Positions 7,103 to 17,664 are shown, counted from the stretch's first letter. The stretch is 64,000 nt of DNA from Tardiphaga sp. vice304 (GCF_007018905.1 NZ_CP041402.1:372001-436000); one strand, 5' to 3'. The notes: a model not told the origin generated them from the sequence alone. Program-made: numbers and translations.

Positions 7103-9394
7103 TCAGTCTTTTTTCTTTAGCGTCACAAAGATTTTGGCACTGCCGTGATTGTTGCGATAGAGGCGATCATACAGCAGCGGTAGGCCAATGACCGCGTCGT
7201 TGACGAAGACGAACAACTCGCCGTCCCGCGTTGGCCGCATCGGAAACTCGATCTTCGACGCCGTCGGGTCATAAATATAGAACGCTTCCTCACCGCCGGT
7301 CCGGCCGTAGCGCACCACGACCTCGAACCAGTCCTGAAACAATTCGCGGCGCAGCGGAACGGCGGCAATGAAGAGCAATTTCTGCATCCAGTTGGCGGCC
7401 TCCCATGGAGAATCGCCCGGCTCCACCGGGATGCCGCCATCGTCCCACGCGGTGGGTGCCATCTCGATGACATAGCGCTCCCGAGCGGTCAGCATGACCC
7501 CCGTCGCATGGCAGAGCTCTTTGGTGTGGAATGCGTTCGGCAGTTCGACTTTGACGCCGGGCTTCAGCGCCACAAGGCTGGCTTGCGGCGTCTCCTTGCA
7601 GGTGGCGCCCCAGACATCCTGAATGTTGAACAGCAGGTGGCTGGCAACGGCCAATCCGATGTAGACAAAGAAGATGGCGAACACCGCCGGGGCAATTCGC
7701 GACTTGAGGGTCACGAGCGTCGTTTCGTAGGCCGGGCTGCTGCGCAGCCTGTACAGCAGATTGTTCGGCAGTCCTTGCGGCGCACCGGGTAGCTTGCGCC
7801 AGATTGCGCTCATCTTGCCATTCGTGGTCGCTGCAATGCGTCCGCCGAGCAACAGCAGCCCCGCCACCAGCAATGCCGAAACCAGGAACAGACCGGGCTC
7901 GCGGGAGTAGCCGTCGAACCAGAAGCGCAGATGCGAAGGCAGGAAGCCCTGGATCACGCGCAGGATGTCGGACACCCAACGAAACCGGCTCGTCAATTCA
8001 TCGACCGGCTGGGCATTGCGCACCAGCGGAAACAGCAACAGCCACAGCGTCGCGGCGAGGGTCAGGAAATACACCGCCCGCCGTTTCCAGATTTCGTTCC
8101 AGATATGCTCCTGCGCTTCCGCGCGATCTGCGGCGGCAGCATTGTCCTCGAAGGCACGTGTCGCCGCTGGAATCCTGAACTGATCCGGCGTGACGATCTC
8201 GCCATTGTCCCTGACGACGTCGTACAGCGGCGGCAGGCCTACGGGGGCATAGGCATGGGCGTTGTTTTCGATGCGTTTGAAAACGCTCTCGTGAATCTTG
8301 GCGCGACCGACCTCGACCTCGTCGCCTTCGCCCTTGCTGGAGTCCGGATAGAATCCCGGAACGAGTTTTCGCGGACCTTAGCGATGGTAGCCGCCAAGTC
8401 CCTTACGCGGATCGTAGAGCCGGCCGTCCTTGTCGCGCTTCGCGATGGCATTCTTGAACGTATCGGGGTCGGCCCGCATGACATCGGCGTCGGGCGGTGC
8501 GTCGATGTGATCGGACTTGAACTTCAAGCCGCTACGCCTGGCCTCGCCGAGCATCCAGAAGAACGAAAGATAGGCCAGGGAATCATCGGGATAACCGCCC
8601 CCGACATTCGAGTGCACGCCGGGAAACCAGACCTGCGTAATGCGCTCGTCCTCGATCGAACGACGCTCGGTCAGCCTGCGGGTCTTCGGATTTTCGTCGG
8701 TCTCATCCCATAGCTGCGGATGAAACGTGGTCCGTTCTTCGTCGAGCGCCAGCGCCTGACAAGCCCTCGCCACGCTTTGGCTGAGCTTGTCGCCGGGCAA
8801 TTCGATGGGCCACAGATACTCATGAACGCCATCGTTCATTTCCTTGATCGGCAGGCCATAGGCGGAGACCGTGTCCCACACGCCGATGAACTCGATCTTG
8901 ATGTTGCTGCGGATGTTCGCCGGCGGATAGTGCGGCCCGAACAGGTTACGCAGAAATTGATACGGACGTTCGAGGCGCAGGTTTTCGTAGCGCTGCTTCC
9001 GATAGGCCCGATAGGCTGCGCTTGCGAGACTATGCAGTTCGGCTTCTGTATCAGCCCGCACCAAGCCCTGATTGGTGATCAATCCCATCACAATGCGGAT
9101 GGTGAAGGCGCCGCGGCTGAACCCGAAGCCGTATAATTTATCGCTTTCATCGCGATAATTACGACAGGCAAATTTATAAAGCTCGATCACATTGCGGCGC
9201 AGCCCGAAACCGAAGGCGCCGCCGAGAATGGCCAACGGCTTGAATGAAGACGTGCCGACGCCGTCATCGTAATAGGCGACCTGATCCGACCCCGACAGGT
9301 CGAGCGCCTCAAAAGTGCGCCAGACGTTGGTGCGCCACACCTTGCCTGCGGAATTGCCGGTGCCATCCGATAGCAGGACGATGCTTCTGCCCAT
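7103..9394 (-). pseudogene. DUF2235 alpha/beta-hydrolase with membrane C-terminus, interrupted by an in-frame stop
   Basis: Read from ATG 9394, the first part encodes a DUF2235 hydrolase: IVLLSDGTGNS at the start and GFSRGA (Ser about 93) as the nucleophile elbow, followed by VWDTVSAYG and FPGVHSNVGGGY. At 8378-8380 the frame meets TAA. The same frame then runs open to 7103 with no further stop, encoding GPRKLVPGFYPDSSKG, a linker and three hydrophobic helices (near 8050, 7860 and 7680). A TAC-to-TAA change would give RYGPRKL, the expected continuation. So this looks like one gene of about 763 codons with a single nonsense mutation, unless it is a sequencing error or is read through. Related proteins include the Tle1 phospholipase family, but the role here is unknown. 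Confidence 0.8.
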
Positions 9395-9578
9395 CGATGC
9401 GCTCCCCCGAACGACAAAAAAGGCTGCCGGCCGCAGAGAATTGCGCCACAAAATCAGAAATTCAACCTAAAAGTGTTTTTAGACCCGAAATCGCGTACAT
9501 GGAAGCGCTCCCGGCAATCGATCAGGGCGCGCGTCGCTGCGATGTCATGCATTGAACGACGCACCACCGCCGTCGCCG

Positions 9579-10025
9579 CTACAGCATCCCCTGGCTGAGA
9601 TATTTCCAGGCCACGGCGAGAACGATCAGGCCGATGAAGATCAGCGCCACCGGCAGTTTCTTTTTCTCGGGCTTGGGCGGCGGCTGCTTGATCTTGCGGA
9701 ACGGGGTGACGTTGTCGCCACCGAGATCGTCGGGCATGGGTCTGGCTTTCGGCGCGGTGGGGGGAATGGGGGCCGTGCCGGTGCCGCCCATGCGGGAGTA
9801 ATAGCTCCGGTACACGAGCTGAATGGTGGTTTCGGCGGCAGCGGCCTCGGCCACCTTGCCGCGCGCCAGCAGCGCCAGATAGCCCGCAAAGAAATCCTGC
9901 GATTGCTGCGGCAGCGCATCGATGCTGTTGAGCTTGGCCATCATCAACCAGGTCGCAAAGTCGGCGCGCGCCTCGTCATGGGCTCGCCGGGCAATCTCGA
10001 GGTTGGAATCCGTTTTAGCCGGCAT
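9579..10025 (-). CDS. Hypothetical protein with C-terminal membrane anchor
   Basis: A 148-residue protein I do not recognise. The N-terminal two thirds is soluble and helical (EIARRAHDEARADFATWLMM), then comes a proline-rich linker and a lysine cluster (PKPEKKKLP). A single hydrophobic helix follows at about residues 124-141 with a very short tail, so it is likely tail-anchored or a cytoplasm-facing bitopic protein. The ATG at 10025 is chosen because the frame further upstream crosses the tRNA gene. It lies downstream of tRNA-Gly on the same strand. Confidence 0.7.
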   Translation of the reverse strand: MPAKTDSNLEIARRAHDEARADFATWLMMAKLNSIDALPQQSQDFFAGYLALLARGKVAEAAAAETTIQLVYRSYYSRMGGTGTAPIPPTAPKARPMPDDLGGDNVTPFRKIKQPPPKPEKKKLPVALIFIGLIVLAVAWKYLSQGML

Positions 10026-10162
10026 TGTCAGGTCCCGCACCCAGTGAGGACGGCGATTGTCTGCCCAACGCCCGGCGATTTCAAGCGAGCGTGAGCCCCC
10101 ACCTACGACAAGGCCGCCTTGCGGCGGCCTGTCATCGTACGAAATATCGAGCCAAGAAATTC

Positions 10163-10237
<75 letters not shown>

Positions 10238-10532
10238 ATCCGAGAAGCTGGACAACGCTTGCGCGCCGTCAACGCGCAGACCTATGCCAAATGCTGGCGG
10301 CGAATGCAACAGCCAGACTTCAAGCCGGGAAAACCGGGGTAAATCGCTGCAGCAACGGGATTCTGCGCCGAATTTGCATCGAATCACCCCGCAAACAGCA
10401 GATTCGCGCCGGTTGGAGCGATTTGGCGGGTGCGCGGTGATGGCGCCCGATTGCAAAATGCTGCCGCGAACGCCATTTAATTCGTCAGGCCGTCGAGGCG
10501 GTCCCTATTTTCCGACATCGGGTGAGGTTCAC

Positions 10533-11450
10533 GTGACCATATTGGAACAAAGCGGCGCAGCGCCGCAGGCAGCGGCCGGTCTCATCAAGGAGACGACCAC
10601 GCAGAGCTTCGTGAAGGACGTGATCGAGGAATCCAAGATCCAGCCGGTGCTGATCGACTTCTGGGCGCCGTGGTGCGGTCCGTGCCGGACACTGACGCCG
10701 ATCATCGAGAAGGCCGTCACCGCCGCAAAGGGCAAGGTGAAGCTGGTCAAGATGAACATCGACGAATATCCCGAAATTCCCGGCCAGATGGGAATTCAGT
10801 CGATTCCGGCCGTGATTGCCTTCGTCAACGGCCAGCCGGCGGATGGCTTCATGGGCGCGGTGCCGGAGAGCCAGGTCACCGCCTTCATCGACAAGCTGAC
10901 GGCGGGCATGCCCGGCGCGGAACCCACCGCCGCCGAACTGCTGCAGGAAGCAGAAGCCATTCTGGCGGAGGGCGATCCGGCCACCGCCGCCTCGATTTAT
11001 GGCGAGATCATCGCGGCCGACGCGGCCTCGGTGCAAGCGTTGGCAGGCCTGGCGCGTTGCTATGTCGAGACCGGCGCGCTCGAGCAGGCACGGCAGACGC
11101 TGGAGCTGGTGCCCGCCGCGCAGCGCGAGGATGCTGCCGTCAAGGCCGTGCAGGCCAAGATCGACCTGATCGATCAGGCCTCGGCCCTCGGCCCGGTCAC
11201 CGAACTGGAGCAAAAAGTCGCCGCCGATCCGCTCGACCACCAGGCGCGTTTCGATCTTGCCATCGCGCTCAACGCGGCCAACAAACGCGACGAGGCGATC
11301 AGCCATCTGCTGGAAATCTTCAAGCGTGACCGCAAGTGGGACGACGACGGCGCCCGCAAGCAGCTGATCCAGTTCTTCGAAGCGTGGGGGCCGACTGACG
11401 AAGCTACCCTCGACGGACGCAAGCGGCTCTCCACCATCCTGTTCTCGTAA
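10533..11450 (+). CDS. cnoX: CnoX/YbbN-type thioredoxin-TPR co-chaperone
   Basis: A 305-residue protein. The thioredoxin domain (about 20-130) carries an intact WCGPC at 47-51, then TPR-like helical repeats (about 140-300) follow. This is the CnoX architecture; these proteins hold unfolded clients and protect cysteines for GroEL/DnaK. The E. coli member lacks a CxxC, whereas this one keeps both cysteines, so redox activity is likely. I used the GTG at 10533 because GGTGAGG lies 5 nt upstream and translation from there gives a compact N-terminus; longer in-frame starts run into unrelated sequence. The LON-domain gene follows at once. Confidence 0.88.
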   Translation: MTILEQSGAAPQAAAGLIKETTTQSFVKDVIEESKIQPVLIDFWAPWCGPCRTLTPIIEKAVTAAKGKVKLVKMNIDEYPEIPGQMGIQSIPAVIAFVNGQPADGFMGAVPESQVTAFIDKLTAGMPGAEPTAAELLQEAEAILAEGDPATAASIYGEIIAADAASVQALAGLARCYVETGALEQARQTLELVPAAQREDAAVKAVQAKIDLIDQASALGPVTELEQKVAADPLDHQARFDLAIALNAANKRDEAISHLLEIFKRDRKWDDDGARKQLIQFFEAWGPTDEATLDGRKRLSTILFS

Positions 11451-11481
11451 AGCACCCCCTTTGGCCAGATCGGAACCGGAC

Positions 11482-12156
11482 ATGCCCATCAATGCCGACT
11501 ATCAGGGACCCTCAGACCTTCCCGAGGTGATCCCGGTGTTTCCGCTGCCGGGCGCGCTGTTGCTGCCGCGCGGCCAGATGCCGCTCAACGTGTTCGAAGA
11601 GCGCTATCTGGCGATGATCGATGATTCGTTTCGCGACGGGCATCGGCTGATCGGCATGATCCAGCCCGATATGTCGCACTCGCCGGACGAGGAGCACCCG
11701 AAGCTGTTCAAGGTCGGCTGCGTCGGCCGCATCACCCAGCTCGCCGAATCCGGTGATGGCCGCTACATCCTCGAACTCACCGGCGTCGCGCGCTTCAAGG
11801 TGAAGGACGAGCTGACCGTGCTGACCGCCTATCGGCAGTGCAAGGTCGACTACTTCCCGTTCATCGACGACTTTACTGCGCGCAAGGGCGAGGACGACGT
11901 CGATCGCACAGCGCTGCTGGCGGTTCTGACGGACTTCCTCAAGGCCAACGATCTCAAGGTGGACTGGGACGGCATCGAGAACGCGCCGAACGAGGCGCTG
12001 GTCAACGCGCTGGCCATGATGTCGCCCTACGGCACGCCGGAAAAACAGGCAATGCTGGAAGCCCCCGACCTCAAGACGCGGGCCGAGATCCTGATCGCCG
12101 TCACCGAGATGGATCTGGCCAAGAAGCGCACGTCGGGCGATCCCGGCCTGCAATAA
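11482..12156 (+). CDS. LON N-terminal substrate-binding domain protein
   Basis: A 224-residue stand-alone LON substrate-binding (PUA-like) domain with no ATPase or protease part. The motif FPLPGALLLPRGQMPLNVFE begins near residue 20, and FKVGCVGRI near 77 belongs to the beta core. The biochemical role is not established; a helper in proteolysis or protein quality control is often suggested. It follows cnoX by 31 bp and precedes a Trm112-like gene, a cluster consistent with protein homeostasis. A TTG at 11461 is an alternative start. Confidence 0.85.
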   Translation: MPINADYQGPSDLPEVIPVFPLPGALLLPRGQMPLNVFEERYLAMIDDSFRDGHRLIGMIQPDMSHSPDEEHPKLFKVGCVGRITQLAESGDGRYILELTGVARFKVKDELTVLTAYRQCKVDYFPFIDDFTARKGEDDVDRTALLAVLTDFLKANDLKVDWDGIENAPNEALVNALAMMSPYGTPEKQAMLEAPDLKTRAEILIAVTEMDLAKKRTSGDPGLQ

Positions 12157-12225
12157 AACGGCGATGGTCCGCGCCACACTGTCTTGCTACCATGACCACC
12201 TGATCGACCGCCTGCCGGAGCCACC

Positions 12226-12423
12226 ATGACCACATCCGCCGAACGCCCCAATGCCAGCGTCGATCGCAAGCTGCTGGAGATCCTGGTCTGCCCGCTCACC
12301 AAGGGCGCGCTGGAATACGACGCCGACCGCCAGGAGCTGATCTCCCGCAAGGCCAAGCTCGCCTACCCGATCCGCGACGGCATCCCGATCATGCTGCCGG
12401 AAGAAGCGCGGAAGATTGACTGA
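12226..12423 (+). CDS. Trm112-like/YcaR family small protein
   Basis: A 65-residue protein with the Trm112p-like pattern [17 protein letters not shown], then [21 protein letters not shown]. Only one Cys is present (VCP), so the zinc knuckle seen in some relatives is incomplete. The C-terminal [11 protein letters not shown] is diagnostic. Eukaryotic Trm112 activates methyltransferases; bacterial relatives are often found near lipid A or tRNA-modification genes, but the function is unproven. It ends the cnoX-LON run, and the convergent gap after it is filled by a family C repeat. Confidence 0.88.
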   Translation: MTTSAERPNASVDRKLLEILVCPLTKGALEYDADRQELISRKAKLAYPIRDGIPIMLPEEARKID

Positions 12424-12429
12424 GCTTTC

Positions 12430-12536
12430 GTAGCCCGGATGCAGCGAGGCGCAATCCGGGACCGGCCGATCAACACAAAGGCCGCCCGGGATTGCGTCGC
12501 CGCGCGCGATGCGCGCGCCGACTTCATCCGGGCTAC
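12430..12536. repeat. Family C repeat, copy 1
   Basis: The ends are GTAGCCCGGATG and CATCCGGGCTAC, with internal CAATCCGGGACCGG and CCCGGGATTGCGTC. It spans nearly the whole convergent gap between the Trm112-like gene and the ubiquinone hydroxylase. Copies 2 and 3 are at 32907 and 37428. It could fold into a long hairpin in either transcript. Confidence 0.85.
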
Positions 12537-12543
12537 AAAGCTG

Positions 12544-13764
12544 CTACAGCGCCTCGCCCTTCAGCAGCCGCGGGATTTCGCCCGACAGTCCCGCCGCTTG
12601 GCGGATGAACACGCTTTTCAGCGGCGGCAGGCGGTCGACCAGGCCGAGGCCGATGTCGCGGATGCCGCGCAGCACGGTCGATTTGTTGGAGAACAACAGG
12701 TTCAGCGCATTGGTGGCGACGCCCATCGCCATGGTGTCGAAGCGGCGCCAGCTCTGATAGCGCTCCAGCACGGAGGCACTGCCGAAATCTATCCCGAGCC
12801 GCGCGGCATCGACGATGCATTCCGCCAGCGCGGCGACATCCTTGAGCCCCATGTTGAGCCCCTGCCCCGCGATCGGATGGATGACGTGCGCGGCGTCGCC
12901 GACCAGCGCGAGGCGCTCGGCGATGAAGGAGCGCGCCACGAAATAGCCGAGCGGAAACGCCTTCGGCTTGTCGAGCACGCGGAGCTCGCCGAGATGCAGG
13001 CCGAAGCGGCGCTCCAGTTCGGCGTGGAATTCCTCGTCCGGCAACGCGACCATGCGCGCAGCCTCGTCGCGTTGCTCGCTCCATACCAGCGACGAGCGAT
13101 TGCCGGTCAGCGGCAGGATCGCGAACGGGCCCGACGGCAGGAAATGTTCCTCGGCGCGGCCCTGATGGTCGCGCTCGTGGCCGACGGTGACGACGATGCC
13201 GGACTGGTCGTAATCCCAGCCATGGGTCGCGATGCCGGCGCGGGCGCGCAGCTTGGAGCGGGCCCCGTCGGCGGCGACCAGCAAGCTCGCCTCGATCACC
13301 TGGTCATCGCCGAGCGTGACGCTGATGCCATCGGGACGAGACGTATAGGAGGTTACCGCGGTGGGGCGCAGATCGATGCCGGCGGCGGTGGCACGCGTGA
13401 CCAGCTCATCGATCAGGAGTTGGTTCTCCACCATATGCGCGAACGGCGTGCCCGGCTCGACGGCGCCGGCGAAGGTCAGGAATACCGGGCGGGTGACATC
13501 CTCGAGCTGGGAATCGGTCACCACCATGTCGAGGATCGGCTGGGCATGGGCCGCCACGGCCTGCCATACGCCGAGCGACTCGAACAGCCGCCGGCAGCCG
13601 GCTACGATCGCTGTGGCGCGCTTGTCGCGGCTCACCTGCAGGGAGAAGCTGGGGTCGGCCACGATGATCGGGATGCTGTCGCCAAGCCCCTGGCGCAGCG
13701 CCAGCGCCAGCGCCAGTCCGGCGAATGCGCCGCCGCCGATGACAATGCCTCGTTGTGCCGCCAT
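12544..13764 (-). CDS. UbiH/UbiF/Coq6-type FAD monooxygenase (ubiquinone biosynthesis)
   Basis: A 406-residue flavoprotein hydroxylase. The FAD glycine motif GGGAFAG is at 10-16, the second FAD element VAADGARSKLR is mid-protein, and GDAAHVIHPIAGQGLNMGLKD binds the FAD ribityl chain. This is the UbiH/COQ6 signature; enzymes of this group hydroxylate the quinone ring on C1, C5 or C6. Alphaproteobacteria use varied sets (UbiH, UbiF, UbiL, UbiM), so the ring position cannot be assigned. The ATG at 13764 gives the standard start. It is divergent from tesB. Confidence 0.85.
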   Translation of the reverse strand: MAAQRGIVIGGGAFAGLALALALRQGLGDSIPIIVADPSFSLQVSRDKRATAIVAGCRRLFESLGVWQAVAAHAQPILDMVVTDSQLEDVTRPVFLTFAGAVEPGTPFAHMVENQLLIDELVTRATAAGIDLRPTAVTSYTSRPDGISVTLGDDQVIEASLLVAADGARSKLRARAGIATHGWDYDQSGIVVTVGHERDHQGRAEEHFLPSGPFAILPLTGNRSSLVWSEQRDEAARMVALPDEEFHAELERRFGLHLGELRVLDKPKAFPLGYFVARSFIAERLALVGDAAHVIHPIAGQGLNMGLKDVAALAECIVDAARLGIDFGSASVLERYQSWRRFDTMAMGVATNALNLLFSNKSTVLRGIRDIGLGLVDRLPPLKSVFIRQAAGLSGEIPRLLKGEAL

Positions 13765-13882
13765 GATTTCAGGTCCCGCTGTTGCCTCGCGCTTATAGCT
13801 GGGCGAAACAGGAACGGAAACAAGGGCGAGAGGGTGGCGCATGCCGTTTCGCCCTGGCGCCGCCGCTGACGGAAAGACGTCC

Positions 13883-14743
13883 ATGTCCAAGAGCCTGATC
13901 GACCTGCTGGATATTCTCGACCTCGAGACCCTCGAATTGAACCTGTTCCGCGGCACCAGCCCGAAGACGAGATGGCAGCGGGTGTTCGGCGGCCAGGTGA
14001 TCGGCCAGGCGATGGTGGCGTCGTGCCGCACCGTCATGGGGCGCTTCCCGCACTCGCTGCACTGCTATTTCATCCTGCCCGGCGACCCCGCCATCCCGAT
14101 CATCTACGAGGTCGAGCGGCTGCGCGACGGCAAGAGCTATTCGACCCGCCGCGTCACCGCGATCCAGCACGGCCAGGCGATCTTCTCGATGATGGTGTCG
14201 TTTCACGTCGAGGAGGCCGGCTCGTTCAATCATCAGGACCAGATGCCGGATGTGCCGCCGCCGGAAAAACTCACCGCCGAGGAACTGGCCAAGCATCCGA
14301 CCATCGAGATGCCGGACTTCATCCGGCGCTATTACGAATCGGACCGGCCTATCGAGCTGCGGCCGGTCGAGTTCCAGCGCTATTTCGGCACCGAAATACC
14401 CGACGGCCGGATCAACATCTGGATCCGCACCGCGGCCAAGCTGCCGGACGATCCGGCGTTGCACATGTGCGCGCTGGCCTATGCCTCCGACTTCTCGCTG
14501 CTCGATTCGGTGATGGCGCGCTACGGCCGCACCTTGTTTGACGGCCGCGTGATGGCCGCCAGCCTCGACCATGCGATGTGGTTTCATCGCCCGTTCCGTG
14601 CCGACGAATGGCTGCTCTACAGCCAGGATTCCCCGAGCGCGCAAGGCGGCCGCGGCCTCGCCCGCGGCCTGATCTTCAAACCCGATGGCACGCTGGTGGC
14701 GTCCGTGGCGCAAGAAGGCTCGATGCGCGAGCGGCGCGAGTAG
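13883..14743 (+). CDS. tesB: Acyl-CoA thioesterase II (TesB)
   Basis: A 286-residue double-hotdog thioesterase, the usual TesB length. The N-terminal hotdog has [11 protein letters not shown] near residue 35 and the C-terminal one has [23 protein letters not shown] sequence and [13 protein letters not shown], with the catalytic Asp/Thr/Gln region conserved. It hydrolyses medium and long acyl-CoAs in the cytosol. The ATG at 13883 is preferred over 13841 since GGAAAG lies 6 nt upstream and the protein then starts [15 protein letters not shown] as in the family. Confidence 0.92.
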   Translation: MSKSLIDLLDILDLETLELNLFRGTSPKTRWQRVFGGQVIGQAMVASCRTVMGRFPHSLHCYFILPGDPAIPIIYEVERLRDGKSYSTRRVTAIQHGQAIFSMMVSFHVEEAGSFNHQDQMPDVPPPEKLTAEELAKHPTIEMPDFIRRYYESDRPIELRPVEFQRYFGTEIPDGRINIWIRTAAKLPDDPALHMCALAYASDFSLLDSVMARYGRTLFDGRVMAASLDHAMWFHRPFRADEWLLYSQDSPSAQGGRGLARGLIFKPDGTLVASVAQEGSMRERRE

Positions 14744-14912
14744 TCCGCGTCCTTGGCCAAATCGGGCGTCCCGATGGAGAAGCCGGGGCAAGTCGTTGGC
14801 CACGTGGCGATTTAGCTTATTTTTCGCGCGCTATGCCGATAGGATGTTCAGCAGTTTACGACACCGACCGGCCCGCGGTGCCGTGCAAAGTCGTTCAACA
14901 GGAAGTCGTTTC

Positions 14913-15251
14913 ATGAAGCTCGTCGTTGCGATGATCAAACCCTTCAAGCTGGACGAAGTGCGCGAGGCGCTGACCGCGATCGGCGTGCATGGCATGACGG
15001 TCACCGAGGTGAAGGGCTATGGCCGCCAGAAGGGCCATACCGAAATGTACCGCGGCGCCGAATATGTGGTGAACTTCCTGCCCAAGCTGCGGCTCGAGAT
15101 CGCCGTCAGCACCGACCTTGCCGCCCAGGCCGTTGAGGCCATTACCCGGGGCGCCCGCACCGGCCAGATCGGCGACGGCAAGATCTTCGTGGTCCCGATC
15201 GACAGCGCCGTCCGGATCCGCACCGGCGAAACCGACAGCGACGCGCTTTAG
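14913..15251 (+). CDS. glnK: PII signal transduction protein (GlnK/GlnB), first copy
   Basis: A 112-residue PII protein. The T-loop [18 protein letters not shown] places the uridylylation target Tyr at 51, and the [10 protein letters not shown] stretch near residue 83 is the B-loop/C-loop signature. PII trimers sense ATP/ADP and 2-oxoglutarate and control glutamine synthetase, NtrB/NtrC, AmtB and nitrogenase regulators. AGGAAG precedes the ATG by 7 nt. There is no amtB directly after it; 387 bp later comes a second PII gene. I found no convincing -24/-12 element ahead of this copy. Confidence 0.93.
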   Translation: MKLVVAMIKPFKLDEVREALTAIGVHGMTVTEVKGYGRQKGHTEMYRGAEYVVNFLPKLRLEIAVSTDLAAQAVEAITRGARTGQIGDGKIFVVPIDSAVRIRTGETDSDAL

Positions 15252-15977
<726 letters not shown>

Positions 15978-16031
15978 ATCGAGCCCCCTGGATTTCGCGC
16001 TCACCTTTTTTACCAATCAGGAGTCAAACAA

Positions 16032-17474
16032 ATGACGTTCAAGCGTCCCTCTGGCGCGGGATTGGCGGCACTCGCCGTCGGCCTGTTTGCCGCAACGTCG
16101 GCCTATGCCGACCCGACGATCAACAAGGGCGACAACGCCTGGATGATGACATCGACGGTGCTCGTGCTGCTGATGACCATTCCCGGCCTCGCGCTGTTCT
16201 ATGGCGGTCTGGTTCGCTCCAAGAACATGCTCTCGGTGCTGATCCAGGTGTTCTATACGGCCTGCATCGTGATGGTCCTCTGGGCGCTGTACGGTTACAG
16301 CATCACCTTCACCGGCGGCTCGGCCTATATCGGCGGCTTCTCCAAGGCCTTCCTGTCCGGCATCACCACCGATTCGATGGCAGCCACCTTCTCCGCTGAC
16401 GTCAACATCTCGGAACTGATCTACCTCTGCTTTCAGATGACCTTTGCCGCCATCACCCCCGGCCTGATCATCGGCGCCTTCGCCGAACGCACCAAGTTCG
16501 CGGCGATCGCTCTGTTCGTCCCGCTCTGGGTGACGCTGATCTACTTCCCGATCGCTCACATGGTTTGGTACTGGGCTGGACCGGACGCCATCGTGGCCGC
16601 CGCCAAGGCCGTCGCCGCCGCGACAGACGCCGCCGCCAAGACCGCGGCGCAGGCAAAGCTCGATGAAGTGATGGCCGATGCCGGCCAGATCTTCCTGTGG
16701 GGCGCACTCGACTTCGCCGGCGGCACCGTGGTGCACATCAATGCCGGTATCGCAGGCCTGGTCGGCTGCCTGATCATCGGCAAGCGCACCGGCTACGGCA
16801 AGGAGCTGATGGCTCCGCACTCCCTGACCATGACCATGATCGGCGCCTGCCTGCTGTGGGTCGGCTGGTTCGGCTTCAACGTCGGCTCCAATCTGGAAGC
16901 CAACGGCGCGGCCGGCCTGGTGATGGTCAACACCTTCCTCGCCACCGCTGCTGCGGCCATGGCCTGGATGTTCGCGGAGTGGATGACCAAGGGTCACCCG
17001 TCGCTGCTCGGCGCCGTGTCGGGTGCGGTCGCCGGCCTCGTCGCCGTCACCCCGGCCTGCGGCTTCGCAAGCCCGATGGGTGCGCTGGTGCTCGGTCTGC
17101 TGGCCGGCTTTATCTGCCTGTTCGCCTGCACCGTGATCAAGAACGCGCTCGGCTATGACGACAGCGCCGACGTGTTCGGCGTCCACTGCGTGGGCGGCAT
17201 CCTCGGCGCGCTGGCTACCGGCATCCTGGTCAACCCGGCCCTCGGCGGCACGGGCGTCATGGACTACGTCGCCGGCAAGATCGGCGATTACGACCTGGTC
17301 ACCCAGATGGTCGCACAGAGCAAAGCTGTGCTGACCACACTGGTGTGGTCCGGCGTCGGCTCGGCGATCCTGTTCAAGGTCGTCGATGTCATCGTCGGCC
17401 TGCGCGTCAATGTCGAAGTCGAGCGCGAAGGCCTCGACGTCACCGAGCACACCGAACGCGCCTACAACATGTAA
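16032..17474 (+). CDS. amtB: Ammonium transporter AmtB
   Basis: A 480-residue Amt-family channel with an N-terminal signal-like segment ending SAYAD, then 11 membrane helices. The twin pore histidines are present: FPIAHMVWYWAG (His about 176) and FGVHCVGGILG later. LALFYGGLVRSKN and DFAGGTVVHINAGIAGLVG are family signatures. An alanine-rich insert of about 35 residues (about 184-218, AAAKAVAAATDAAAKTAAQA) lies between the first pore-His helix and the next, longer than in E. coli AmtB. AGGAG sits 8 nt before the ATG. Co-transcribed with glnK2. Confidence 0.96.
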   Translation: MTFKRPSGAGLAALAVGLFAATSAYADPTINKGDNAWMMTSTVLVLLMTIPGLALFYGGLVRSKNMLSVLIQVFYTACIVMVLWALYGYSITFTGGSAYIGGFSKAFLSGITTDSMAATFSADVNISELIYLCFQMTFAAITPGLIIGAFAERTKFAAIALFVPLWVTLIYFPIAHMVWYWAGPDAIVAAAKAVAAATDAAAKTAAQAKLDEVMADAGQIFLWGALDFAGGTVVHINAGIAGLVGCLIIGKRTGYGKELMAPHSLTMTMIGACLLWVGWFGFNVGSNLEANGAAGLVMVNTFLATAAAAMAWMFAEWMTKGHPSLLGAVSGAVAGLVAVTPACGFASPMGALVLGLLAGFICLFACTVIKNALGYDDSADVFGVHCVGGILGALATGILVNPALGGTGVMDYVAGKIGDYDLVTQMVAQSKAVLTTLVWSGVGSAILFKVVDVIVGLRVNVEVEREGLDVTEHTERAYNM

Positions 17475-17560
17475 GCGCCACGAGGCTGCGGAGGATCACC
17501 CGGTCCTTCGCAGCTCCCGAGATCGGTTGCGGCAATACCCGGCAATGCCACAACCGCCGA

Positions 17561-17598
17561 AGGGCTCCAGCGCAAGCTGGGGCCCTTCACCTTTTTTT
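17561..17598 (+). terminator. Rho-independent terminator after amtB
   Basis: GGGCTCCAGC and GCTGGGGCCC pair around a GCAA loop (17562-17585), followed by a TTTTTTT run at 17592-17598. The position 90 bp after the amtB stop fits the end of the glnK2-amtB transcript. Confidence 0.7.
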
Positions 17599-17648
17599 GG
17601 GGCGTGAAGCCTACGAAAAACAGGCATGCCGGCCCCATCCGTCGATGG

Positions 17649-17664
17649 TTAATCGCGCCTTAAC
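17649..17664 (+). promoter_or_regulatory. Perfect CtrA-type box upstream of the aminotransferase-ftsK unit
   Basis: TTAA-N7-TTAAC is matched exactly (TTAATCGCGCCTTAAC). It lies 84 nt before the aminotransferase start. CtrA is the cell-cycle master regulator of alphaproteobacteria, and ftsK encodes a division protein, so regulation is plausible. Occurrence of the motif by chance cannot be excluded. Confidence 0.55.

Noticed and set aside
8239..8484. Frameshift as the cause of the DUF2235 interruption
   Set aside because: The coding frame is the same before and after the break (9394, 8378 and 7103 are in register), so it is a nonsense change and not a frameshift.
12439..13869. Long open frame antisense to the ubiquinone hydroxylase
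   Set aside because: Shadow of a strongly conserved gene; it runs through the family C repeat at its start.
14790..14912. Possible sigma-54 promoter ahead of the first glnK
   Set aside because: TGGC occurs but no GC at the required 10-nt spacing; no match to the -24/-12 pattern.
16017..17450. Long open frame (477 codons) antisense to amtB
   Set aside because: High-GC codon-bias shadow: His/Asp/Gly-rich low-complexity protein without domain resemblance; amtB on the other strand is certain.
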